DNA of 64,000 bases from positions 1-64,000 of the forward strand of contig NZ_FNVA01000006.1 of the NCBI RefSeq assembly GCF_900108185.1. Reading direction: 5' to 3'. A program made the translations under genes and the position numbers. Below, piece after piece: positions 24,590 to 35,383 of this stretch. The notes beneath the pieces are model-generated. The model was not told where the DNA came from. It made no database searches and worked only from the letters and a program-made list of their open reading frames with translations. Source of the DNA: Bryocella elongata. Its GTDB lineage: Bacteria > Acidobacteriota > Terriglobia > Terriglobales > Acidobacteriaceae. Every line of letters starts with the position of its first letter. The stretch's first letter is position 1.

Positions 24590-26872
24590 CTACTGCATCA
24601 CGCCGTGGCCTGCGACGACGCCAGACAGAGATCCGACCTGCGCAGCCGGTGCGACGGGCTGCCCCGCACCTGTTTCGTGGTGATCGAGATCGTGCACATG
24701 CCAGGGCACGCTCTCGTTGGCGATCTCGCGGTGCTTGCGAAGATACTCGAGAGCGAAGGTGCTGGCGGTCGGATCGTCCTTTTGATCGGCAAAGTACGCG
24801 GCCTCGACCGAAGCCTTCTCCTTCTGGCCCGTGCGTCGATAGAGGATCGCGAGGTTGTAGTGTGCTGCAAGATCGTCGGGGTCGATGGCCTGAACCTGCA
24901 AGTACTCAGCCATAGCCTTGTCGTACTGGTGCATCTGGTAGAACGAGAAGCCGAGCTCACGGTGTGCGTCGCGGGAACGAGGGAACTTGGCTTCGACCAT
25001 CTGCAGGTGCTTGACCGAGTCTTCGAGATCGCCCTGGTTCCGCTCCACCAGTGCGAGGTAGTAGAGTGCGCGCGAATCGTCCTTCAGTAGGGAGAGCGCC
25101 TTGTTGAGGTAAGGCAATCCGTCGTCGTACTTCTCCCAGCCGATGCAGACGATCGCCTGGTTGGTGTAGGCATCAGCGTAGTCGGACCGCAGCTTCGCGA
25201 CCTGCTGGAAGGCTGCGAGCGAAGCTGCGTACTGCTGCGCGTCGAGCAAGCCGATGCCGTAGTTGTTCCAGCGCATCCACTCGGGGTTCTCGTTCGCCTG
25301 CGCGGCTGTGGGGGCGTTCGCCCCGGTGTTCAGCGTGCGGGTGGTTGTGGTCATGTCGATTACGGGCTGAGAGTAGTTCTGGCCCATCGGCATGCTCATG
25401 CCGAAGTTGATGAAGTGCTGATCGAAGCGCCGATAACGCACTGTTGCGGTGACGGAGACTGGCCCCCCGGCCTTCGGCATGGTGAAGGCATAGCGGATGA
25501 GCTGCGAGCGGCCGGACTGGATGGTGTTGTTGTAGGCGACGACCCGGTTGTCCCATACCTGGTGCAGGGCGTTGATACCGCCTTGAGCATTGATGAGGCG
25601 GTTGGTAAAGCTGTGGGCCTCGGGGTCAAGCTCGTTGTCGGGCTGCAGGGCACCGTTCTCGTAGAGGATCTTGCCGGTGGCGTCCTTGACGGTGAAGTCC
25701 ACGTACATCTCGTACATGTCGCGCTGTTCGGGCACGAGCGAATGCGCGGTGCCCTTGTTCTGGATCACCACATCGACCAGGACGCGCTGGCCTGCGTTGA
25801 GGTTGAAGGCATTCTTGCCGAGCGGCGCGATCAGCTCCGGCTGACCTTCTGCGGGAGTCTCGGGCTCGACTGCGAAGATGTCGACGTTGACGACCTGATC
25901 CTTGAGAAACTTCACTACTGCGTCGGCCTGATCGTTGTACTTGTAGATCTGCGGGATGAGCATGTTCGCGGCGGCCCAGCGATGGCTGGCGAGCTGATGG
26001 TTCTTCGCGCCGTAGTCCGGCAACGTGCCCAGATCCGCGCGCTTCATGTGGCAGGTCTGGCAGGTCGAGACGACGTCCTTGCGATAGAAGGGCAGTGGTG
26101 ATTCCTTGGAGAAGGATGCATTCTGCCACTCGTCATAGAGCGAGATGGCGCGCAGCCACTTGTAGTCGTTGAGCGTCTTCGGCAACGCGGCTTTGTGGCA
26201 TGCCGAGCAGAACTCGCTGGTCTTATAGAGCGGCTTCATCACTGCGGCGGAGTGCCGATCGAGGTGCGCGAGGATATCGGCGTCGGACACGGCGTGCGTG
26301 ATGGGCTTGCCGGCTTCATCGACGAGCACGGCAGGCGTGCCCATGACATAGCTTCCGGTGCCGCGGGTGTTCACAGACTGGATGGAATGGCAGACCATGC
26401 AGGTGACGCCGTCCTGGTCATAGGGACGTGTGCGCGGGGCCTTGTCGGTGAGCGAGCCCGAGACCAGCGCGATGGGATCGTGACAGCCTTCACAGTGGCG
26501 TGTCGAGGCGATGCCCTTCTCGGCAGCGAGCAGATTCACATTACGCAGGTAGTAGGGCACGCGGTTGGAGTTGGAGTGCACACTCTGCCGCCATTCCGCG
26601 TGAGCCTCCTGATGGCAGTGGCCGCAGTACTGCGCGGTCGGGAAGTTCTTCGGATCGATGAAGGCGCCAGTGTCGGTCGTCGCGTTCGACGGCAGGTAAG
26701 GGTGGTCGTTGCCGAACTTATAGTTATAGATCGCCGACTGCTTCGTGTTGTATTGCGCGCGAGCCTCGGCAGCAGCCTGATCCTGCGCTGCCGCGCGTGA
26801 AGGAACGACAGCGATGGCGGCGGCAAGAGCCATACCGGTGACGAGGATGCGAAGCTTTGTGCTGTGCTGCAT
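24590..26872 (-). CDS. Five-heme cytochrome c with C-terminal TPR repeats
   Basis: 760 aa with a signal peptide (LRILVTGMALAAAIAVVPSRA). Five CxxCH motifs are visible: CGHCH (83-87), CEGCH (127-131), CMVCH (158-162), CSACH (about 220) and CQTCH (about 270). The arrangement resembles the cytochrome c-554/'doubled CXXCH' multiheme fold used in periplasmic redox chemistry. A beta-rich region follows. The last ~250 residues are TPR units (YADAYTNQAIVCIGWEKYDD, SRALYYLALVERNQGDLEDS, DDLAAHYNLAILYRRTGQKE). It lies 80 bp after the CRTAC1 gene and 74 bp before the small cytochrome. The electron acceptor or substrate is unknown. Confidence 0.88.
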   Translation of the reverse strand: MQHSTKLRILVTGMALAAAIAVVPSRAAAQDQAAAEARAQYNTKQSAIYNYKFGNDHPYLPSNATTDTGAFIDPKNFPTAQYCGHCHQEAHAEWRQSVHSNSNRVPYYLRNVNLLAAEKGIASTRHCEGCHDPIALVSGSLTDKAPRTRPYDQDGVTCMVCHSIQSVNTRGTGSYVMGTPAVLVDEAGKPITHAVSDADILAHLDRHSAAVMKPLYKTSEFCSACHKAALPKTLNDYKWLRAISLYDEWQNASFSKESPLPFYRKDVVSTCQTCHMKRADLGTLPDYGAKNHQLASHRWAAANMLIPQIYKYNDQADAVVKFLKDQVVNVDIFAVEPETPAEGQPELIAPLGKNAFNLNAGQRVLVDVVIQNKGTAHSLVPEQRDMYEMYVDFTVKDATGKILYENGALQPDNELDPEAHSFTNRLINAQGGINALHQVWDNRVVAYNNTIQSGRSQLIRYAFTMPKAGGPVSVTATVRYRRFDQHFINFGMSMPMGQNYSQPVIDMTTTTRTLNTGANAPTAAQANENPEWMRWNNYGIGLLDAQQYAASLAAFQQVAKLRSDYADAYTNQAIVCIGWEKYDDGLPYLNKALSLLKDDSRALYYLALVERNQGDLEDSVKHLQMVEAKFPRSRDAHRELGFSFYQMHQYDKAMAEYLQVQAIDPDDLAAHYNLAILYRRTGQKEKASVEAAYFADQKDDPTASTFALEYLRKHREIANESVPWHVHDLDHHETGAGQPVAPAAQVGSLSGVVAGHGVMQ

Positions 26873-26952
26873 GTGGGGTCAATCCTGTTCGGAACGCGAG
26901 CCTGAAGGGTGCCTGGGGTCGGGCGAATCTTAGTACCGTGGGCCGATACTTG

Positions 26953-28881
<1,929 letters not shown>

Positions 28882-29008
28882 GGCCGACCACTCTAGCAGG
28901 TGGAATCGGTCATGCGCCTCCATCAGAAGGTGGAGCTGATCGAGATTTTGGTTATGCCCGTAGCTGCATCATTGTTCCGACAATAAGGGCTGCGAATGCT
29001 ATTACAAT

Positions 29009-29030
29009 TGACCGGAACTCGATCCGGTCA
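29009..29030. promoter_or_regulatory. 22-bp perfect inverted repeat, candidate GntR operator
   Basis: TGACCGGA and TCCGGTCA, 8-bp perfect arms with a 6-bp spacer (ACTCGA), in the divergent region between the CRTAC1 operon and the regulator gene. TACAAT at 29003-29008 abuts it and could be a -10 box, so a bound protein would block transcription. Autoregulation by the adjacent GntR-type protein is a reasonable inference. Confidence 0.5.
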
Positions 29031-29125
29031 GCCCCCTCCCACCTCAGAGACCGGAAAACCGGCACGGCGGATTGAGAAAGCGTTATCAGGTAACATCGAC
29101 TTCTCCTCCCAAGGTCGGTACCTCT

Positions 29126-30274
29126 GTGAACTCCAGTCCCAAGACTTCCCGCGCCAGCTCCAAGAGGGGTCAGGTCTCTGATGTCCCCAAGGCTGGAATG
29201 CACCGCTATCGCGCGATCTACGAGACGTTGCTCGAGGAGATCCAGAGCGGTGTTTATAAGCCCGGTGAAAGGCTACCCAGCGAGGCAGCCCTCTGCGAGC
29301 GATTCTCGGCTTCGCGTATCACGGTCGCAAAGGCGTTCCAGAGCCTGCAGCAGGAGGGGCTCGTTCGCCGACGTCCCGGGAGCGGCTCTTATGTGGAGAA
29401 GCTGCCCAACTCCGCAACGCGCCAGTTCGGTTTGCTCATCCCGGACCTGGGCACGACGGAGATCTTCGAAGCCATCTGTCAGGGGCTGATGACCTCGCCT
29501 GCGGGAGGCTCGCATTCGCTGGCGTGGGGAAACGCCATGGCACGCGAAGATGCCTCTGTCACGATGGAGCGCCTCTGCCGTCAGTACATCGCTCAGCGCG
29601 TGGCCGGGGTGTTTTTTGCGCCCACGGAGTTTGCCGGTGAAGAGAACAACCGGCGCATCGCGGCCATGCTGGAACAGGCCAATATGCCGGTAGTGCTGCT
29701 GGATCGCGACTTCGAGACCTATCCGAATCGCTCGAACTTCGACTTTGTCGGCATCGACAACCGGCGGGCAGGCTATATCCAGGCGCAGCATCTGGCGCAG
29801 GCCGGGGCGAAGAAGATTCTCTTTGCGATGAGGCCTGGCTCCGCTAATACCGTGGATGCGCGGGCGGCCGGCTATCGGGAGGCCATGTTCGAGCTCTTTC
29901 ACGGTGCCGTCGGCACCGTCGTGGGGGGAGACTTCGAGGACAAAGAGTTTGTCTCGCAGTTTATGAAGCGAGACAAGCCGGATGGAATCGTCTGTGCGAA
30001 CGACGTCACCGCGGCGAAGCTCATGCGGACGCTTCTCTCGCTGGGATACAAGGTGCCGGAGGATGTGCGCATGATCGGGCTGGACGACGTCGGCTACGCA
30101 CGATATCTGCCGACGCCTCTTACGACGCTGCGCCAGGATTGCGCGGAGATTGGCATCGTAGCCATGTCTGTGATGCTGGAACGCATCGAGCGACCCAGGC
30201 ATCCGGTAGTGGATGTGCGCGTAAAGACGGAGCTGGTCATCCGCGAATCCTGCGGGATGAAACTCGGCGGATAG
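29126..30274 (+). CDS. GntR-family transcriptional regulator with LacI-like sugar-binding domain (AraR type)
   Basis: About 382 aa from GTG 29126 (AAGG 11 nt upstream); ATG 29198 is an alternative and TTG 29072 is less likely. The GntR winged helix is clear: YETLLEEIQSGVYKPGERLP, SEAALCERFSASRITVAKAF, LQQEGLVRRRPGSGSYVEK. Instead of a FadR- or UTRA-type domain the C-terminus is a periplasmic-binding/LacI fold (FGLLIPDLGTTEIFEAICQG, VAGVFFAPTEFAG, PVVLLDRDFE, GIDNRRAGYIQAQHL, DGIVCANDVTAAKLMRTLL, RMIGLDDVGYARYL). That combination suggests a carbohydrate effector. Likely targets are the divergent operon and its own gene; hypF starts 12 bp downstream. Confidence 0.85.
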   Translation: MNSSPKTSRASSKRGQVSDVPKAGMHRYRAIYETLLEEIQSGVYKPGERLPSEAALCERFSASRITVAKAFQSLQQEGLVRRRPGSGSYVEKLPNSATRQFGLLIPDLGTTEIFEAICQGLMTSPAGGSHSLAWGNAMAREDASVTMERLCRQYIAQRVAGVFFAPTEFAGEENNRRIAAMLEQANMPVVLLDRDFETYPNRSNFDFVGIDNRRAGYIQAQHLAQAGAKKILFAMRPGSANTVDARAAGYREAMFELFHGAVGTVVGGDFEDKEFVSQFMKRDKPDGIVCANDVTAAKLMRTLLSLGYKVPEDVRMIGLDDVGYARYLPTPLTTLRQDCAEIGIVAMSVMLERIERPRHPVVDVRVKTELVIRESCGMKLGG

Positions 30275-30286
30275 ATCATTCTTCCC

Positions 30287-32659
30287 ATGCAGAGCAAGTC
30301 TTCGATAGGTGATCAGGTAGGAGATCAACCCGGCGCTGCCTCCAGCCGGCGCCGCCTTCTGGTGCGCGGCGTGGTGCAGGGCGTGGGGTTCCGGCCTTAT
30401 GTGCATCAGCTAGCGCAGCGATACCGTCTTGCAGGGTTTGTTCAGAACACCGCGACGGGGGTGGTAATCGAGATCGAGGGCGAACAGCCTGCACTTGCGG
30501 CCTTTGTCGCAGCGCTGCCCGTCGAAGGCCCACCCCTGATGCGCGTGGACGGGATGGAGCAGGAGGACCTGCCCACACTTGGTGGAGTGGAGTTTGTCAT
30601 TCGTGAGAGCGACGCGTCCGGAGATGCTTTCGCTCTGGTGCCGACAGACGCTTGCGTATGCGCTGCATGTCTCGCAGAGATTCACGACCAGGGCAATCGC
30701 CGCTTTGGGTATGCGTTTACCAACTGCACCCACTGCGGGCCGCGCTACTCCATCATCGAGGACGTGCCGTATGACCGGCCGCTGACGACGATGCGTGGCT
30801 TCGCCATGTGTGCGAGCTGCCAGAGTGAGTACGAAGACCCAAGCGACCGCCGCTTTCACGCGCAGCCAAATGCGTGTCCGGTCTGCGGGCCTCGATTGGA
30901 GCTGGTGCATGGTGGTAACCCGCAACAACGTTGCGAGGGCCTGAGTTCTCCGGAGATTCTTGCCGAGGCTGCGCGTGCGCTGCTCGAAGGAAAGATCGTC
31001 GCATGGAAGGGACTCGGCGGCTTTCAGCTGGCGTGTGACGCTGGCAATGCAGCGGCCGTGCGCCTGCTGCGAGAGAGAAAGCATCGCCTGGAAAAGCCCT
31101 TCGCCGTCATGGTGGCGAACGCGGCCGCGGCGCGGTCGCTGGGCGAGTGTGATGAGGCAGAGGTTACGTTGCTCACGTCGCCGCAACGTCCTATCGTCCT
31201 GCTGGAGCGTCGCGAAGGGGCCGGACACCTGGCGGATGAAGTCTGCTTCGGTATACCCGTCGCCGGCGTCATGTTGCCCTCCACCCCGATGCATGACCTG
31301 CTCTTCGCTGAGGTTATGCGGCAGCGCGGTGCGGACGTGCCGCTGGTGATGACGAGCGGCAACCTCAGCGAAGAGCCCATCGCCATCGACAACGATGCGG
31401 CGCTGCGTTCCCTCGCGGAGATCGCAGACGTCTTCGTGTTGCATGACCGGCCGATTCATACCCGGGTCGACGACTCCGTCGCTCGCATCGTTGAAGGTTC
31501 GCCCATGCTGCTGCGTCGCGCCCGCGGCTACGCTCCGGAACCTCTCTGGCTAGGGCTTGGAGACGCGGAAGTGCTGGCGTGTGGAGGGGAGCAGAAGAAC
31601 ACCTTCTGCCTCACTCGCAAGGGGTGGGGACTGATGAGTCAACACCTCGGCGACCTCGAAAATCTGGAGACGATGGCTTTCTTCGAGGAGACGCTGGAGC
31701 GTATGCAGCGGCTCTTCCACGTTTCGCCGCGCGCGGTCGTGCATGATCTGCATCCCGGCTACATGAGCACCCACTTTGCGAAGCGCTGGGCGTGCGAGCG
31801 GGGGATGCAGGCCATCGGAGTGCAGCATCACCACGCGCACATCGCGGCCTGCATGGCGGAGCATAGGCTCACGGGAGAGGTGCTGGGTGTGGCCTGGGAT
31901 GGAACGGGCTACGGAGAAGACGGCACAATCTGGGGCGGTGAGTTTCTTGTGTCAGGACTTGTCGGTTTCCAGCGCGCTGCGCACCTGCGGCCTGTGCTCC
32001 TGGCAGGAGGCGATACCGCAGTTCGCGAGCCGTGGCGGATCGCGCTGGCCTACCTGCAGGACGCCTTCGGCGAAGTACCCGAGGACCTCGCGTGGAGACC
32101 CGGCGCCAGTTCCTCCGCCTTCGAGACGGTGAAGACGATGTTGCAGCGCAGGATCAACACCATCCCGACCAGCTCCGCGGGAAGGCTCTTCGACGCGGTG
32201 GCATCGCTGACAGGTCTTCGCCACACCGTGGCCTTCGAGGGGCAGGCGGCCATGCTGCTGGAGGGTTCCAGTGCGTCAGCTATCCATCCTGCGTATTCGT
32301 TTGCCTTGGAAGAGTGCGCAGGCGCCGCAACCCAAGTCGATCTCCGCCCGATGATCCGAGAGATCGCTGGCGACAGAAGGCTGAACGTAACTCCGGCGAT
32401 CATCGCAGCCCGATTTCACGCCACGATGGTCGACGTGATCACGGAGATATGCCTGCGGCTTCGCAGCAGTACCGGGCTGGATCGGGTGTGCCTTGGTGGC
32501 GGCTGCTTTCAGAATGTGACGCTGCTGCGCGGCTGCAGGTCTGCGCTGGAACAGCAGGGGTTCCACATCTATTGGCCGCAGCGTGTACCGGCCAACGACG
32601 GGGGATTGGCGCTGGGGCAGGCTGCGGTCGCGCTTGCCCGGATCGCCGCCGGGCTCTAA
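30287..32659 (+). CDS. hypF: Carbamoyltransferase HypF
   Basis: 790 aa, full length for HypF, which makes the thiocarbamate on HypE that becomes the cyanide ligand of [NiFe]-hydrogenases. Domains in order: acylphosphatase (LLVRGVVQGVGFRPYVHQLA, GFVQNTATG), two zinc-finger units (CVCAACLAEI...NCTHCGPRY and MCASCQSEY...CPVCGPR), YrdC-like (GGFQLACDAGNAAAVRLLRE, MTSGNLSEEPI) and Kae1-like (GVQHHHAHIAACMAEH, VAWDGTGYGEDGTIWGGEF, LGGGCFQNVTLL). All core motifs are intact. No other hyp or hydrogenase gene is in the window. ATG 30287 follows the regulator stop by 12 bp, suggesting co-transcription. Confidence 0.95.
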   Translation: MQSKSSIGDQVGDQPGAASSRRRLLVRGVVQGVGFRPYVHQLAQRYRLAGFVQNTATGVVIEIEGEQPALAAFVAALPVEGPPLMRVDGMEQEDLPTLGGVEFVIRESDASGDAFALVPTDACVCAACLAEIHDQGNRRFGYAFTNCTHCGPRYSIIEDVPYDRPLTTMRGFAMCASCQSEYEDPSDRRFHAQPNACPVCGPRLELVHGGNPQQRCEGLSSPEILAEAARALLEGKIVAWKGLGGFQLACDAGNAAAVRLLRERKHRLEKPFAVMVANAAAARSLGECDEAEVTLLTSPQRPIVLLERREGAGHLADEVCFGIPVAGVMLPSTPMHDLLFAEVMRQRGADVPLVMTSGNLSEEPIAIDNDAALRSLAEIADVFVLHDRPIHTRVDDSVARIVEGSPMLLRRARGYAPEPLWLGLGDAEVLACGGEQKNTFCLTRKGWGLMSQHLGDLENLETMAFFEETLERMQRLFHVSPRAVVHDLHPGYMSTHFAKRWACERGMQAIGVQHHHAHIAACMAEHRLTGEVLGVAWDGTGYGEDGTIWGGEFLVSGLVGFQRAAHLRPVLLAGGDTAVREPWRIALAYLQDAFGEVPEDLAWRPGASSSAFETVKTMLQRRINTIPTSSAGRLFDAVASLTGLRHTVAFEGQAAMLLEGSSASAIHPAYSFALEECAGAATQVDLRPMIREIAGDRRLNVTPAIIAARFHATMVDVITEICLRLRSSTGLDRVCLGGGCFQNVTLLRGCRSALEQQGFHIYWPQRVPANDGGLALGQAAVALARIAAGL

Positions 32660-32898
32660 GTCTCCGTTACTCGAGATTCCTGCCTCTAGATCCGCGAATC
32701 GAGCGGTTTCACGGGCTATCCGAGTAATTGCATTACAACTTTCGCGCGATGGGTAGGGGTGCGGGAAACCGTTACGCTCAGTGTCAACTCGCGCCAGACC
32801 CACGGCTTCCATATGGAACGTTCGTAAGTCAAGGTGGAAGTCCGGTGCTGAGGAGATGCCCTTCGCGGTTGAAAGGACCGCCTCGTCGGAAGCCACAC
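32660..32898. other. Intergenic leader upstream of the HD-GYP gene
   Basis: 239 bp. Contains a short GTAAT/ATTAC inverted repeat (32724-32736) and a G-rich, structured-looking stretch up to 32880. The frame of the downstream gene is open through it, but ATG 32899 is the better start. No established riboswitch pattern fits fully. Confidence 0.4.
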
Positions 32899-35349
32899 AT
32901 GCCTCTTCGCGCGAAGACTCTCGTGCTGTTGACTGTGGCCGCCGGCCTCAGCGGTCTGTGGTGGAGCCTGCACTTTCCCCTGCAGGACTGGGGACGCTTC
33001 GGCGTGTACCTGGTGGCGGTGCTGCTGAGTTCGGGACTCAAGATCTCGATGCCACGCGGCGACCGTAAACTGGCCTTCAATCTTCCGTTCATTCTCCTTG
33101 CTGTGGTACAGCTCGCTCCGCAGCAGGCCATCGCCCTCGCTGCAGTCTCCTCGCTCGTCGAGTGCCTGGTTGGCATCCGGGCACGTTTCACCTTCACCCA
33201 GATTCTGTTTAATGTCGCGAACGTGACGGCCGCTACGGCAGCATGCTGCTGGGCCTTCGCCCTGGGTCGAGGGCATGGCCTGGATATGGCCCCGTCGCTG
33301 GCAGCCGCGACCGTTCTGTACTTCCTCATCAACACGCTTACGGTGGCTGCGGTGCTGGCCTGGTCCCAGGGGGAAGGAGCCCTGGGGCTGTGGCAGCGTG
33401 AGTTCGCCTGGTACCTTCCGTTCTATTTCGTTAGTGGCACGCTGGCCGTGCTGGTGGTGCTGGTAGGGTCGCGCCTCGGCTGGCTTACGACGCTGCTGCT
33501 GCTGCCCGCGATCTACAGCGTCTACCGCGCGTATCGAACGCAGAAGCGTTTGATGGCGGACCGCCAGGACATGCTGGAGGAGACCGAAGCTCTCCACCTT
33601 CGTACCATCGAAGGTCTGGCCATGGCGATCGAGGCCAAGGATCACAACACTCACGAGCACCTGCTTCGCGTGCGGATCTACGCGTCGGAGATCGGGCGGC
33701 TTCTTGGTCTGGAGCCGGACCAACAGCAGGCGCTTCAGACAGCTTCGTATCTGCACGACATCGGCAAGCTCGCTGTGCCGGAACAGATTCTCAACAAGCC
33801 GGGTCACCTGACGCCGGAAGAGTTCGAGAAGATGAAGATCCACACGGTAGTGGGCGCGGACATCGTGGAGCGGGTTCGCTTTCCATACCCCGTGGTGCCG
33901 ATCGTGCGATCTCATCACGAGTCGTGGGACGGCAGTGGTTACCCGGATGGCCTGTCCGGGGAAGAGATTCCCATCGGTGCTCGCGTGCTTTCGGTCGTGG
34001 ACTGCTTCGACGCTCTGACATGTGACCGGCCGTACCGTCGAGGTATACCCCTGGATGAGGCGATGGCAATAGTCAAGGCTCGATCCGGGACGCAGTTCGA
34101 TCCGCACATCGTTGAGGTGCTCGAGAAGAATTACGTTCGTCTTGAGCAGATGGCTCACGAGGGTTCGGGAGATCTTCGGCGCCTTCAGACCGATGTGGTC
34201 GTGGAACGCGGCGCGGCTCCGGCTGCCGGGTTTGAGCGCGATGGCTCAACTTTGCTGGATGCGAATGGAGCCGATGAAGCGGGCGCTGCACCGCAGCCGA
34301 TCCTTGATGCGCTTGGACTAATCGCGGCTGCGGGCAAGGAGTCGCAGGGCCTCTTCGAGATCACGCAGATGCTGGGGAGCTCGTTGAGCCCGAGCGAGAC
34401 GATCCTCGTGATGTCCTCGCGCCTGCGCCGACTGCTGCCCTTCGATTGCTTCGCGCTCTACCTGATTAGTGGCGAAGGACTTACGCTGCAGCATGTCGAT
34501 GGTCCAGCGAGCTCTTGCCTCTCCATGCGAACGATCCCGATGGGTGAGGGGCTGTCGGGATACGTTGCGGACTGTGCGCAGCCGATCGTCAACGGCAACC
34601 CGCACGTCGAGCCCAACTATGTAGCCGCAGTAGCTGGATCAACGGGGCTGCAATCGGCGCTTTCGATTCCTTTGACCTCACCGACGGGCGAAGTCTTCGC
34701 GGTGCTCACGTTGTACTCGACGAAGGCAGACGCCTTCTCCCGGGAACACCTGCGAATCCTCCTCGCGCTGGAGTCAAAGTTCGCCCTGTCACTCGAGAAC
34801 GCGTTGCGCTTCCGGCAGGCCGAGCAGTACGCGTTGGTGGACCCCCTTACGGAGCTGCCCGGATTGCGCCAGTTCCGCGTTGCCCTCGATGCTGAACTCA
34901 ATCGATCCCGCCGCTCCGGCGATCCTTTTTCAGTCGCGGTCTGTGACCTGAACCAGTTTCACCAGGTCATGGAAGAACAGGGGCGTTCCGCTGGCGATAA
35001 CCTGTTGCGATCTCTTGCGGTGGCATTCCGTGAGTCCTGCCGCTCGTATGACGTGGTTGCGAGAGTCGGAGCAAGCAAGTTCCTCTTTCTCTTCCCGGCT
35101 GCTGAGGGCGAGCTGAATACTACGCTGGCCGAGCTCATCGAAGCAGCGGTGCGCCGTGTTGTTCAAGGTGAGGCGTCGGCGGTCCAGTTGACCGCGAGCA
35201 TTGGGGTGGCGTGCTTCCCAAATGATGGCTCCACGGCAGAAGATGTGCTGGCTGCTGCCGATCGCCGGATGCACGTAGAGAAGCGGCGCTATTACGCAAC
35301 GCATGAGGCCGCGGCCGCAGCTGCGATCAGCCTCGTTGCTGTGGCGTGA
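32899..35349 (+). CDS. Membrane HD-GYP c-di-GMP phosphodiesterase with GAF and degenerate GGDEF domains
   Basis: About 816 aa. The first ~220 residues are membrane helices (LLTVAAGLSGLWWSL, VYLVAVLLSSGLKIS, FVSGTLAVLVVLVG). A complete HD-GYP domain follows: HEHLLRVRIYASEIG, YLHDIGKLAVPEQIL with the HD pair, HHESWDGSGYPDGLSGEEIP with the GYP motif, and DCFDALTCDRPYR. Next is a GAF domain (SSLSPSETILVMSSRLRRLL). Last is a GGDEF fold (DPLTELPGLRQF) whose active-site signature is replaced by VGASKF, so cyclase activity is unlikely. The protein should degrade c-di-GMP under membrane and GAF control, next to an exopolysaccharide locus. ATG 32899 gives a sensible first helix; the frame is open 57 codons upstream. 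Confidence 0.88.
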   Translation: MPLRAKTLVLLTVAAGLSGLWWSLHFPLQDWGRFGVYLVAVLLSSGLKISMPRGDRKLAFNLPFILLAVVQLAPQQAIALAAVSSLVECLVGIRARFTFTQILFNVANVTAATAACCWAFALGRGHGLDMAPSLAAATVLYFLINTLTVAAVLAWSQGEGALGLWQREFAWYLPFYFVSGTLAVLVVLVGSRLGWLTTLLLLPAIYSVYRAYRTQKRLMADRQDMLEETEALHLRTIEGLAMAIEAKDHNTHEHLLRVRIYASEIGRLLGLEPDQQQALQTASYLHDIGKLAVPEQILNKPGHLTPEEFEKMKIHTVVGADIVERVRFPYPVVPIVRSHHESWDGSGYPDGLSGEEIPIGARVLSVVDCFDALTCDRPYRRGIPLDEAMAIVKARSGTQFDPHIVEVLEKNYVRLEQMAHEGSGDLRRLQTDVVVERGAAPAAGFERDGSTLLDANGADEAGAAPQPILDALGLIAAAGKESQGLFEITQMLGSSLSPSETILVMSSRLRRLLPFDCFALYLISGEGLTLQHVDGPASSCLSMRTIPMGEGLSGYVADCAQPIVNGNPHVEPNYVAAVAGSTGLQSALSIPLTSPTGEVFAVLTLYSTKADAFSREHLRILLALESKFALSLENALRFRQAEQYALVDPLTELPGLRQFRVALDAELNRSRRSGDPFSVAVCDLNQFHQVMEEQGRSAGDNLLRSLAVAFRESCRSYDVVARVGASKFLFLFPAAEGELNTTLAELIEAAVRRVVQGEASAVQLTASIGVACFPNDGSTAEDVLAAADRRMHVEKRRYYATHEAAAAAAISLVAVA

Positions 35350-35383
35350 CGTCTCTCATCTCGGAAGCCTGCTCACGATCAAG

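Noticed and set aside
32830-32898. Possible cobalamin-riboswitch-like element (AAGGTGGAAGTCCGGTGCTG) before the HD-GYP gene
   Set aside because: It matches only the short GGTG..AATCCGG-type core. The distal B12-box and kissing-loop partners are not found, and the gene has no link to cobalamin.
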